Position numbers and translations under genes: made by a program
Shown here: positions 57,734 through 64,000 of the stretch, piece by piece
Numbering within the stretch: position 1 is the stretch's first letter
How the letters are laid out: every line of letters starts with the position of its first letter
Notes under the pieces: generated by a model
Seen by the model: only the letters and a program-made list of their open reading frames with translations
The model's database searches: none
What the model was told of the DNA's origin: nothing
Assembly: GCA_965237625.1 (NCBI GenBank)
Contig: CBDEGD010000018.1
Location: 124,001-188,000 of the forward strand
Direction: 5' to 3'
DNA length: 64,000 bases
Source of the DNA: JABDIP01 sp965237625
GTDB taxonomy: Bacteria; Pseudomonadota; Alphaproteobacteria; DSM-16000; Inquilinaceae

Positions 57734-57859
57734 ATGCAATCGTTCATTCTGAGTGTCGCAGCCACGGTTCTGATCGCGGTCGCGGCGGCCTTCATCCTGA
57801 CCGGCCTGGGTTGGGATTCCGCCACGGTCTATCAGTCTTCCGGCAACGTGCGGCACTAA
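57734..57859 (+). CDS. 41-residue single-span membrane protein
   Basis: A short gene with a strong SD (AAGGGGA, about eight bases upstream) encodes MQSFILSVAATVLIAVAAAF, then ILTGLGWDSATVYQSSGNVR and a final His. The first two thirds form one transmembrane helix with a short periplasmic-type tail. Such micro-subunits often stabilise respiratory complexes. Position between the cytochrome c gene and tupB places it in the FDH operon. No family is recognised. Confidence 0.72.
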   Translation: MQSFILSVAATVLIAVAAAFILTGLGWDSATVYQSSGNVRH

Positions 57860-57946
57860 TGAACCGCCAGCATTTGCCAGGATCGACCCGTCACCGATGA
57901 AACGCCGCACCACGCCGCCGGCTGAGCGACCGGAACGAAACCAGCG

Positions 57947-58651
57947 ATGAACGAGATTCTCTCCGCCTTCGGTCTGGCGCTGGAGCTGATCGTGTCGCTG
58001 GATCCGGTGCTGGCCGGGATCGTCGGGCGGTCGCTGGCGATCAGCCTGACCGCCGTGGGGCTGGCGGCCGCCATAGGCCTGCCCTTCGGCGCCATGGTGG
58101 CGGTGTTCCGGTTCCCCGGCCGGCGGGCGGTGATCATCCTGTTGAATGCTCTGATGGGGCTGCCGCCGGTGGTGGTCGGTCTGACCGTCTATCTGATCCT
58201 GTCGCGCGCCGGCCCGCTCGGCCCGCTCGGCCTGCTGTTCACGCCGGCGGCCATGATCATCGCCCAGTGCATTCTGGTGACGCCGATCATAGCCGCCCTG
58301 TCCCATCAGGTGACGCGCGAGCTCTACACAGAATACCGGGAACAGCTCTGCTCGTTCGGCGCCGGGCCCTGGCGGGCGGTTCGCACACTGCTGTGGGACA
58401 GCCGGCTCGGGCTCGTGACCGCGGTGCTCGCCGGCTTCGGCCGCGCCAGCGCGGAAGTCGGCGCCGTGTTGATCGTCGGCGGCAACATTGCCCACCACAC
58501 CCGCGTCATGACCACTGCCATCGCCCTGGAAACCAGCAAGGGCAATCTCTCGCTGGCATTGGGGCTGGGCATTATTCTGATGGCCCTCTCTCTGGGAATC
58601 AGCGGCCTGGCGGTGGTCATCGGCAATACCGGATCGAAATTCCACCACTGA
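57947..58651 (+). CDS. tupB: Tungstate ABC transporter permease TupB
   Basis: The product is 234 residues with about five membrane helices. It shows RSLAISLTAVGLAAAIGLPF, then LMGLPPVVVGLTVYLILSRA, and the permease EAA-like loop around ALSHQVTRELYTEYREQLCS. Further on come ASAEVGAVLIVGGNIAHHTR and ALETSKGNLSLALGLGIIL, all characteristic of TupB. It should work with TupA and TupC, whose genes are at 40.6-42.1 kb on the other strand. The separation by the whole FDH island is unusual for tup loci, which are normally tupABC. Confidence 0.92.
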   Translation: MNEILSAFGLALELIVSLDPVLAGIVGRSLAISLTAVGLAAAIGLPFGAMVAVFRFPGRRAVIILLNALMGLPPVVVGLTVYLILSRAGPLGPLGLLFTPAAMIIAQCILVTPIIAALSHQVTRELYTEYREQLCSFGAGPWRAVRTLLWDSRLGLVTAVLAGFGRASAEVGAVLIVGGNIAHHTRVMTTAIALETSKGNLSLALGLGIILMALSLGISGLAVVIGNTGSKFHH

Positions 58652-58807
58652 CGCGACACCCGGCCGGCGCACCCTCCCGGTGTCCAGAATAAATCGTGCC
58701 TTGTGAGCCCGGTCACAGCGGTCGACCACTCTTGTGCCGATCCTGTGAGGGCCGCGGACCAGACTCCGTCGAAATTACGGTGGGGCCTTGGAAACCATGA
58801 GGCCGAA

Positions 58808-59827
58808 ATGAACGATACCCGAACACCGGCGCCGACGAATGCGCTGAGCCGACTGTCCGGTTTGCCGACCGCGAATTGGGCGACCTTCCTGCTAGGCGCC
58901 ATAATTCTGGCGGCTCTGCCGGTCGCGGCTCAGGGCCAGTCGCTCAACAACAATGCTCTTAGGCTCGCTGATCCGATCACCACGGTGCAGCCGAGCCTGC
59001 GACAGTTCAATCCGACGCGAACCTTGAACACAACGGTCCTCCGGCCGCTGGCGCCAAGCACCGCGCGCATCGCGCCAACACTCACCCGCAATACGAATCC
59101 GGGGTTCCGCGGCACCGGCCTGGCACCATCAGCGGCGGCCACCGGGCTGGGCCGGCTGGTGGCGCCGGGCATGGAGCAAGCCAGCGCGGTCGTCGCCAGG
59201 ATTGGCAGCACCGCGCGGGCCGGCGCTTCCAATCTGACCGTCGATTTCGACGGCGACGGGCTGATCAATTTCGAGATCACGCCTGAGATCATCGCCGTGC
59301 CTACGGAAACAGGGGGTCGCGATGAGAATTCCTTGGGAGGGCTGGTGGGTCAGCACATCACGATGGCGACCGGCACCGCGGACCGTGTTCTGGACAGCGT
59401 CATCAACATCGACGGCGTAAACCCGGCAACAACCTTCGAAATCTCCAACGGCACCGTCATATTAGGCGGCTTCGAACCTCGGGACATTGTCGGCACGGTC
59501 GATATCCCTCGTTCCGACGACCCTCCCTCTCGCCGCCCCAAGGGCACCGGCGGACGTGATCCGACAGGCAATGAACCACAGCAATCGGACGGCTCCTGCC
59601 AGAGCCATTTCTGCGGCGGCGACGGCCCCATCGAGCCGAAACCGGGCGATGACACCGATGTTGCCGATCTTTTCGACTTCTCCGACATCCGTCGCCCGCC
59701 GAGACCGGAGCCTGGACAGACTGTAGCCATGGATGAATTGCTCAACGTGTCGATCATGCTCCCCTTGCGGGGCCGGGAGCCTGAAAGCGACCAGTTCTCC
59801 AACTATGGCAATGAAGAAATCTGGTAG
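58808..59827 (+). CDS. Small secreted TpsA-like mini-protein with the C-terminal SNxGNEE(L/I)W tag
   Basis: The product is 339 residues. A signal peptide (FLLGAIILAALPVAAQGQ) follows a short N-terminal extension. Residues about 117-225 resemble the end of the TPS domain of the TpsA at 7.5-15.8 kb: LVAPGME/LVAPGVE, DFDGDGLINF (146-155)/DFSGDGLLSF (237-246), VINIDGV/VINMSGV and NGTVILGG/NGRVILSGG. The NPNG motif and all beta-helix repeats are missing. A Pro/Asp-rich linker with CQSHFC leads to the C-terminus QFSNYGNEEIW, nearly the same as LSNTGNEELW of TpsA. SD GAGG is seen upstream of ATG 58808. A stand-alone relic or a dedicated small partner are both possible. Confidence 0.8.
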   Translation: MNDTRTPAPTNALSRLSGLPTANWATFLLGAIILAALPVAAQGQSLNNNALRLADPITTVQPSLRQFNPTRTLNTTVLRPLAPSTARIAPTLTRNTNPGFRGTGLAPSAAATGLGRLVAPGMEQASAVVARIGSTARAGASNLTVDFDGDGLINFEITPEIIAVPTETGGRDENSLGGLVGQHITMATGTADRVLDSVINIDGVNPATTFEISNGTVILGGFEPRDIVGTVDIPRSDDPPSRRPKGTGGRDPTGNEPQQSDGSCQSHFCGGDGPIEPKPGDDTDVADLFDFSDIRRPPRPEPGQTVAMDELLNVSIMLPLRGREPESDQFSNYGNEEIW

Positions 59828-59845
59828 CCCGATGACCGCAACGGG

Positions 59846-61195
59846 TCAGACCGCGCGGGCGTGCCGCCCGCCGACCGGATCCAGATAGGCATCGAACACG
59901 GCCGCGACACAGCGCAACAGGGGTCTTGCGTCGGGCCGGACCCGGATCTCCGGGCCAGCCACATCGACGATGCCGTCATCGGCAAGGTCCGTCATCCGGG
60001 CAAGTTCGGGCGCGAATAGTGCCGGAGACTCGGAATAGGCGGCGCAGACTTCCGCGAGATCGACCCGCAGATCGCACATGATCCGCTCGATTACTGCTCG
60101 CCGCAACCGGTCCTCGCGGTCGAGCGCCACGCCACGGGCTGTGGCAAGCCGGCCCGCGTCGATCGCCTCGCGATAGAGATGCATCGGCACCGCGTTCTGG
60201 ACATAGCCCCCTGGCAGGGAGCCGATCGCCGATGGGCCGAGGCCAATCAAGGCCGGCGCCCGGTCGACGGTATAGCCTTGGAAATTTCGGCTCAACCGTC
60301 CGGCGCCAGCGGCATTGGCCAGCGGATCGCCAGAGCACGCGAAGTGATCGAGACCAACCTGCCGATATCCGGCCGCCGTCAACGCCGCCGCTGCCGCATC
60401 GGCCTGCGCGAGCCGGGCTGGCCCATCCGGCAGGGCCTCCTCCGGAATCAGTCGCTGATGGGCCTTCATGCCGGGCACATGAGCATAGCCGAACAGCGAA
60501 ATCCGATCAGGCGTCAGCGTGAGGGCCGCCTCAACGGTGGCGCGGATGTCCTTCACGGTCTGAAAGGGCAAGCCGTACATCAGGTCGACATTGAGAGAGT
60601 CGATCCCGACGGCGCACAAACGATCCGCCACCGACGCCGTGGTCTCCAGGGACTGCACCCGATTGATTGCCTTCTGGACCCGCGGATTGATGTCCTGCAG
60701 CCCGATGCTGGCACGATTTACGCCAATCTCCGCCAACGCGTCGATCACCCCGTCCTCAAGGCCGCGCGGATCGATCTCGATGGCGAACTCCGCATCGGGC
60801 CGGAGCGCAAATCGATCACGTAGCCGACGCCCCAGCCGGCGCAAATCGTCGGCGGCCAGGATAGTCGGCGACCCGCCACCCCAGTGCACATGGCTGACCG
60901 GCCGCCGGTCCCCCAAGTGTCCGGCGACCAGGTCGATCTCCCGCAGCAGCAATTCCAGATAGTCGGAGACCGGGCCATAGCGCCGGACGATCTTGGTATG
61001 GCAGCCGCAGAACCAGCACAGGCTGTCGCAGAACGGTATATGCAGATACACGGACAGCGGCATCGTCGGCGGCAGCGATGCCAGCCAGCGCATATACACA
61101 CTGGAATCGACCGAGGATTTGAAGTGCGGCGCGGTCGGATAGCTGGTGTATCGCGGCACCCGCCGATCGTATTTTTCCAAAAGGCTGATATCCAT
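59846..61195 (-). CDS. hemN: Oxygen-independent coproporphyrinogen III oxidase HemN
   Basis: This is a radical-SAM enzyme of 449 residues that converts coproporphyrinogen III to protoporphyrinogen IX without O2. The SAM/[4Fe-4S] motif is HIPFCDSLCWFCGCHTK. An N-terminal RYTSYPTAPHF, then HWGGGSPTIL, then EIDPRGLEDG, then INRASIGLQD-like and LMYGLPFQTV and a C-terminal HemN domain (FQGYTVDRAPALIGLGPSAI) are all HemN signatures. The CxxxCxxC plus extra Cys marks true HemN rather than HemW. It supports anaerobic or microaerobic heme synthesis, which fits the FDH respiration encoded nearby. Convergent with the mini-TpsA-like gene. Confidence 0.94.
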   Translation of the reverse strand: MDISLLEKYDRRVPRYTSYPTAPHFKSSVDSSVYMRWLASLPPTMPLSVYLHIPFCDSLCWFCGCHTKIVRRYGPVSDYLELLLREIDLVAGHLGDRRPVSHVHWGGGSPTILAADDLRRLGRRLRDRFALRPDAEFAIEIDPRGLEDGVIDALAEIGVNRASIGLQDINPRVQKAINRVQSLETTASVADRLCAVGIDSLNVDLMYGLPFQTVKDIRATVEAALTLTPDRISLFGYAHVPGMKAHQRLIPEEALPDGPARLAQADAAAAALTAAGYRQVGLDHFACSGDPLANAAGAGRLSRNFQGYTVDRAPALIGLGPSAIGSLPGGYVQNAVPMHLYREAIDAGRLATARGVALDREDRLRRAVIERIMCDLRVDLAEVCAAYSESPALFAPELARMTDLADDGIVDVAGPEIRVRPDARPLLRCVAAVFDAYLDPVGGRHARAV

Positions 61196-61229
61196 GCCGC
61201 GATTAGAGGCGGTCGCCGGTCACACAGCC

Positions 61230-61243
61230 TTGATGTGCGTGAA
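61230..61243. promoter_or_regulatory. Possible FNR/FixK-type half-palindromic site upstream of hemN
   Basis: TTGATGTGCGTGAA matches the FNR consensus TTGAT-N4-ATCAA in the left half and in three of five right-half positions. It lies about 35 bases before the hemN ATG. hemN is a frequent FNR/FixK target in alphaproteobacteria. The weak right half makes this tentative. Confidence 0.3.
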
Positions 61244-61300
61244 CTGCAGAAGGCCCCCCGGCGCTCCGCGGACGGGATCATCGCGATTACATCGGGTTGG

Positions 61301-62434
61301 TCAATACGTCACGCGCTCCGTCGTCGCCTCGTCCGCGGCGCGCTGCACCGCTTCCACGGTGCATTGAATCCGGTAGGCCTCCTCGAAACCCGGGAAGCAA
61401 TCGGTCCCGCCGGCATAGCCGTCCAGAAGCGCCGCCACTTCGATGACTTTCAGATCGTTGAAGCCGAGTTGATGGCCACTGGCCGGGCAGAACCGGCTGT
61501 AAGGCTCGTGGTCGGTTCCGGTTTCAATCTTGGTGTAGCCCTGGCGTCCCTTGCCGCCCGCCGCGGTGTACAGCAGAAGTTCGTTCATCCGTTCGTGGGT
61601 GAAGGCGATGGCGCCCTTGGTGCCGGTGATCTCGAACGCCAACTGCAACTTACGGCCGGTCGCCGCCCAGTTCGCCTCGAATGTGCCGGCGACCCCGCTT
61701 TCGAATTTGCCGAGGAACACGGTCCGATCGTCGACGGTGACGGGCGCCATCTCATTCGATCCCTCAGCGACGGGGCGCTCTGGGAAGATCGTGGCCTGCT
61801 GCGCCTGGACCTCGACGATGGGGCCAACCAGGAAGCGGGCCAAGGAGATGATGTGGCTGCCGATATCGGCCAGCGCCCCGCCGCCGCCTTCGGGGTCGGT
61901 CCGGAAGGAATGCGGCACCGCAGGGTCGCCCATATAGTCTTCCGCATGGACCCCGCGGAATGCGGTCAGCTCCCCGATCTCGCCCGAGGCGATGATCTCG
62001 CGGGCGAATTGGATAATCGGGTTCTTCACGAAGTTGAAGCCGACCATGGTGCAGGTGCCGGCCTGCTTCGCGGCGTCCCGCATCAGCGCCGCGCTCTGTG
62101 ATGAAATGGACAGCGGCTTTTCGCAGTAGACCGCCTTTCCGGCGTCGATGGCGGCCAGCGCCATCGGCTCGTGCAGGCGGTTCGGCGCGGTGATGGCGAC
62201 GATGTCGACTTCCGGGTCCGCCACCAGCGTGCGCCAGTCCCCGGTGTGCCGCTCGAATCCGAGCTCCCTTGCCGACTCCTTTGCCGCCGCGTCGTTCACA
62301 TCGGCCATCAGCCGAAGCACCGGCGTCACCGGCACGTCGAACAGCCCGGCAACCGAGCGGAAGGCGTTGGCGTGGCATCGGCCCATGAAGCCGGCCCCGA
62401 TCAACCCGATGCCGACAGTGGGCCTGTCGCTCAT
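61301..62434 (-). CDS. Gfo/Idh/MocA-family oxidoreductase
   Basis: The product is 377 residues. The NAD(P)-binding motif is GLIGAGFMGRCHANAFRSVA, then ADVNDAAAKESAR, then VDIVAITAPNRLHEPMALAA and the conserved EKP in YCEKPLS. The C-terminal domain has MVGFNFVKNPIIQFAREII, then GALADIGSHIISLARFLVG, with Asp and His (DIGSH) at the catalytic positions, and RFCPASGHQLGFND. It most likely oxidises a sugar or inositol derivative. ATG 62434 (MSDRPTVGIG) overlaps the stop of the upstream remnant by four bases (ATGA). It sits in a sugar-catabolism operon with the remnant and rhaI. Confidence 0.9.
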   Translation of the reverse strand: MSDRPTVGIGLIGAGFMGRCHANAFRSVAGLFDVPVTPVLRLMADVNDAAAKESARELGFERHTGDWRTLVADPEVDIVAITAPNRLHEPMALAAIDAGKAVYCEKPLSISSQSAALMRDAAKQAGTCTMVGFNFVKNPIIQFAREIIASGEIGELTAFRGVHAEDYMGDPAVPHSFRTDPEGGGGALADIGSHIISLARFLVGPIVEVQAQQATIFPERPVAEGSNEMAPVTVDDRTVFLGKFESGVAGTFEANWAATGRKLQLAFEITGTKGAIAFTHERMNELLLYTAAGGKGRQGYTKIETGTDHEPYSRFCPASGHQLGFNDLKVIEVAALLDGYAGGTDCFPGFEEAYRIQCTVEAVQRAADEATTERVTY

Positions 62435-62915
62435 AGCCCGGTCTCGATCGCCCGGCGCTCGCGGCGCGACTGCTCGCAAGCAAGCGCCAGGACGAGCGCC
62501 CGGCGACCGTCCTCGGCGGTGATCGGCGGCGGCGCTCCCTCGGCCGCGACTTTGTGAAAATTATCCAGCATGGTGGTGAAACTCTCCGCGTATCGCTTGA
62601 GGAAGAAATGTTGGAGCGGCGTCTTGGCCTCGGTCAAGGCCGCAGTCGACCGAATGAGTTGCACGCCGCGGACATTGCCGGTCTGGACCATGCCCTTGTT
62701 CCCGAAGGCCTCCAGCCGCTGGTCGAAGCCGTAGACCGCCTGGCGGCTGTTGTTGATATGCCAAAGCCTGCCCGACGGCGTGCGCATCACCGTCATCGCC
62801 GTGTCCACGTCGCCGATCTCCGCCAATTCCGGAACCACCATGCAGCTTGCCGCGGAAAAAATCTTCCGGATCTTCGCCGAGGACCAGCGGCCGAGGTGAA
62901 TGAGGATAATCTCGT
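62431..62915 (-). pseudogene. Truncated iolG-like (Gfo/Idh/MocA) remnant
   Basis: The C-terminal about 150 residues of an inositol 2-dehydrogenase-like protein are readable: VVPELAEIGDVDTAMTVMRT, then RLWHINNSRQAVYGFDQRLE, then GNKGMVQTGNVRG, ending RRERRAIETGL. Only about 590 bases separate its stop from the rhaI stop, while a whole gene needs about 1 kb, so the N-terminal Rossmann half is missing. Near the break the frame shifts: a run of six T (62856-62861) must be shortened to join LGEDPED to FSAASCMV, and another base seems lost around 62,883. Beyond that, the sequence no longer looks like the family. Confidence 0.6.
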
Positions 62916-63019
62916 ACAGGCGATCTCGGGGCTCACCAACGGCCAGAGGAAGGTCGCGTAGGCCGGGACGGATCGGTCCGTCCCGGGCTGCCCACGACGG
63001 CATGGCGCGCCGGGCTGCC

Positions 63020-64000
63020 CTATACGATGCCGCCGCCCAGGCTGGCCCTCTGCGGGCGCTCGTCGTGCTTGCGCTGTCGATAGCCGCTTTCCCGGTACAC
63101 CGCGATCGGATCGATACAGCCGCTTGAACGCAACCGCGCCATGGCCAGGATCGGGGCCACATCGGTGTGGTAGGCCTGTTTGAGGGTGTCGTGCGCCATC
63201 AGCGCATCGTTCGAGTCCTGCAGCGCCATCAGTCTGGGGCGGTCGATCAGATGCGCTTGCGCATAGGCCCGCTGGATCTGGATCGCGCTCATCATCAGGC
63301 TCTCGATGGGATCGGTGACGTTGTGCGACTGGTCCATCATATAGGCGGGGTCGAAGCCAGGCCGCTTTTGCACTTCCGCTGTCACCAACTCGTGAAACAC
63401 CAGGAACAGCTGGAACGGGTTGATCGCCCCGGCGTCGAGGTCGTCGTCGCCGTATTTGCTGTCGTTGAAATGAAAGCCGGCCAGCTTCTGGGCATGGGTG
63501 AGGCGCGAGACGATCTGCTCGATATTGACGTTCGGTGCATGATGGCCGAGATCGACCAGGCATTTCGCTTTCGGCCCGAGCGAACTGGCGGCCAGGAAGG
63601 AACTGCCCCAATCGCTGATGACCGTCGCGTAGAAGGCTGGTTCGTACAGCTTGTGTTCCAGGAACACTTCCCAATCATCCGGCAGCGCATCGCAGATCCA
63701 GGACAGGGATTCCAGATAGCGCTCGAACGCCCGGCCGTGGCATTGCTGCCCGGGGAAATTGGCCCCGTCTGCGATCCAGACCGTGATGGCCTTCGAGCCC
63801 AGTTTCTGGCCGATCTCGATGCATTCGATGTTGTGGGCCACCGCTTGTTCGCGCACCGCCATATCGGTATGGGTCAGGGAGCCGAATTTGTAGCTGAGCG
63901 CCTGACCGGGCTGGTCCTGGAAGGTGTTCGAATTCACCGCGTCGAAGCCCAGATCGAGCGAGGTCGCGGTTTCATGCAACGCCTGATAATCGTCCACCAT
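63020..64000 (-). CDS. rhaI: L-rhamnose isomerase, rhizobial type RhaI (5' part beyond the window)
   Basis: 326 residues are visible and the frame is open to the window edge. The Met at the edge may be internal, since the family is about 430 residues. Motifs: SNTFQDQPGQALSYKFGSLT, then KAITVWIADGANFPGQQCHG, then LPDDWEVFLEHKLYEPAFYA (metal Glu), then KCLVDLGHHAPNVNIEQIVS (Asp, His), then LAGFHFNDSKYGDDDLDAG (His, Asp). The C-terminus ends GGGIV, as in RhaI. It converts L-rhamnose to L-rhamnulose with divalent metal. It is upstream of the iolG-like remnant and the oxidoreductase on the same strand. Confidence 0.9.
   Translation of the reverse strand: MVDDYQALHETATSLDLGFDAVNSNTFQDQPGQALSYKFGSLTHTDMAVREQAVAHNIECIEIGQKLGSKAITVWIADGANFPGQQCHGRAFERYLESLSWICDALPDDWEVFLEHKLYEPAFYATVISDWGSSFLAASSLGPKAKCLVDLGHHAPNVNIEQIVSRLTHAQKLAGFHFNDSKYGDDDLDAGAINPFQLFLVFHELVTAEVQKRPGFDPAYMMDQSHNVTDPIESLMMSAIQIQRAYAQAHLIDRPRLMALQDSNDALMAHDTLKQAYHTDVAPILAMARLRSSGCIDPIAVYRESGYRQRKHDERPQRASLGGGIV

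Overview
The window is GC-rich, protein-dense DNA from a Gram-negative bacterium, most likely an alphaproteobacterium. Reasons: aerobic-type cobN/cobW/cobC cobalamin genes behind a cobalamin riboswitch; a periplasmic formate dehydrogenase (FDH) cluster with the DUF3305, DUF3306, DUF6352, DUF6494 and DUF6505 accessory proteins typical of that class; and a rhizobial-type L-rhamnose isomerase. The genus cannot be decided from sequence alone. No tRNA, rRNA, CRISPR array, insertion sequence or phage gene was seen.

Layout. 1-4.3 kb: cobalamin genes, with riboswitch-cobU-cobW-cobN on the minus strand (cobN runs off the left edge) and cobC diverging. 4.3-19.1 kb: a minus-strand surface module made of a small lipoprotein, an OmpA-domain protein, an FhaC/ShlB-type transporter (TpsB), a giant filamentous-haemagglutinin-like exoprotein (TpsA) and a TPR-CHAT caspase-like lipoprotein. 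19.5-21.9 kb: a SpoVG-like protein, an SDR, a hydroxypyruvate isomerase and a monooxygenase-fold protein. 22-35.8 kb: a TIGR03032-family protein and a 4,150-residue calcium-binding repeat adhesin. 36.6-39.2 kb: a hybrid sensor kinase. 39.2-40.4 kb: an alkyltransferase-like protein and an FAH-family enzyme. 40.6-58.7 kb: an FDH island whose two ends carry the split tungstate transporter (tupC-tupA on the left, tupB on the right). 58.8-59.8 kb: a small secreted protein that looks like a miniature of TpsA. 59.8-64 kb: hemN, then sugar genes (Gfo/Idh/MocA oxidoreductase, a broken iolG-like remnant, rhaI running off the right edge).

How the genes work together. The FDH island encodes a Tat-exported FdhA (cysteine type), an FdhB iron-sulfur subunit and a cytochrome b subunit that would pass electrons from formate to quinone, plus a TorD-like chaperone, a polyferredoxin and several DUF accessory proteins. 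The flanking Tup genes suggest that tungsten is the active-site metal. The 4-19 kb module couples an outer-membrane secretion pair to a probably lipid-anchored CHAT peptidase. TpsA ends in the same tag-like motif, S-N-x-G-N-E-E-(L/I)-W, as the mini-protein 43 kb away, so a shared recognition or processing step is plausible. This is the best candidate in the window for an undescribed system.

Caution. At least four genes (CHAT, tpsA, hyi, the iolG-like remnant) and probably a fifth (small lipoprotein) are broken by apparent one-base frameshifts although the protein reads on in another frame. That density suggests sequencing or assembly indels, but real mutation cannot be excluded.
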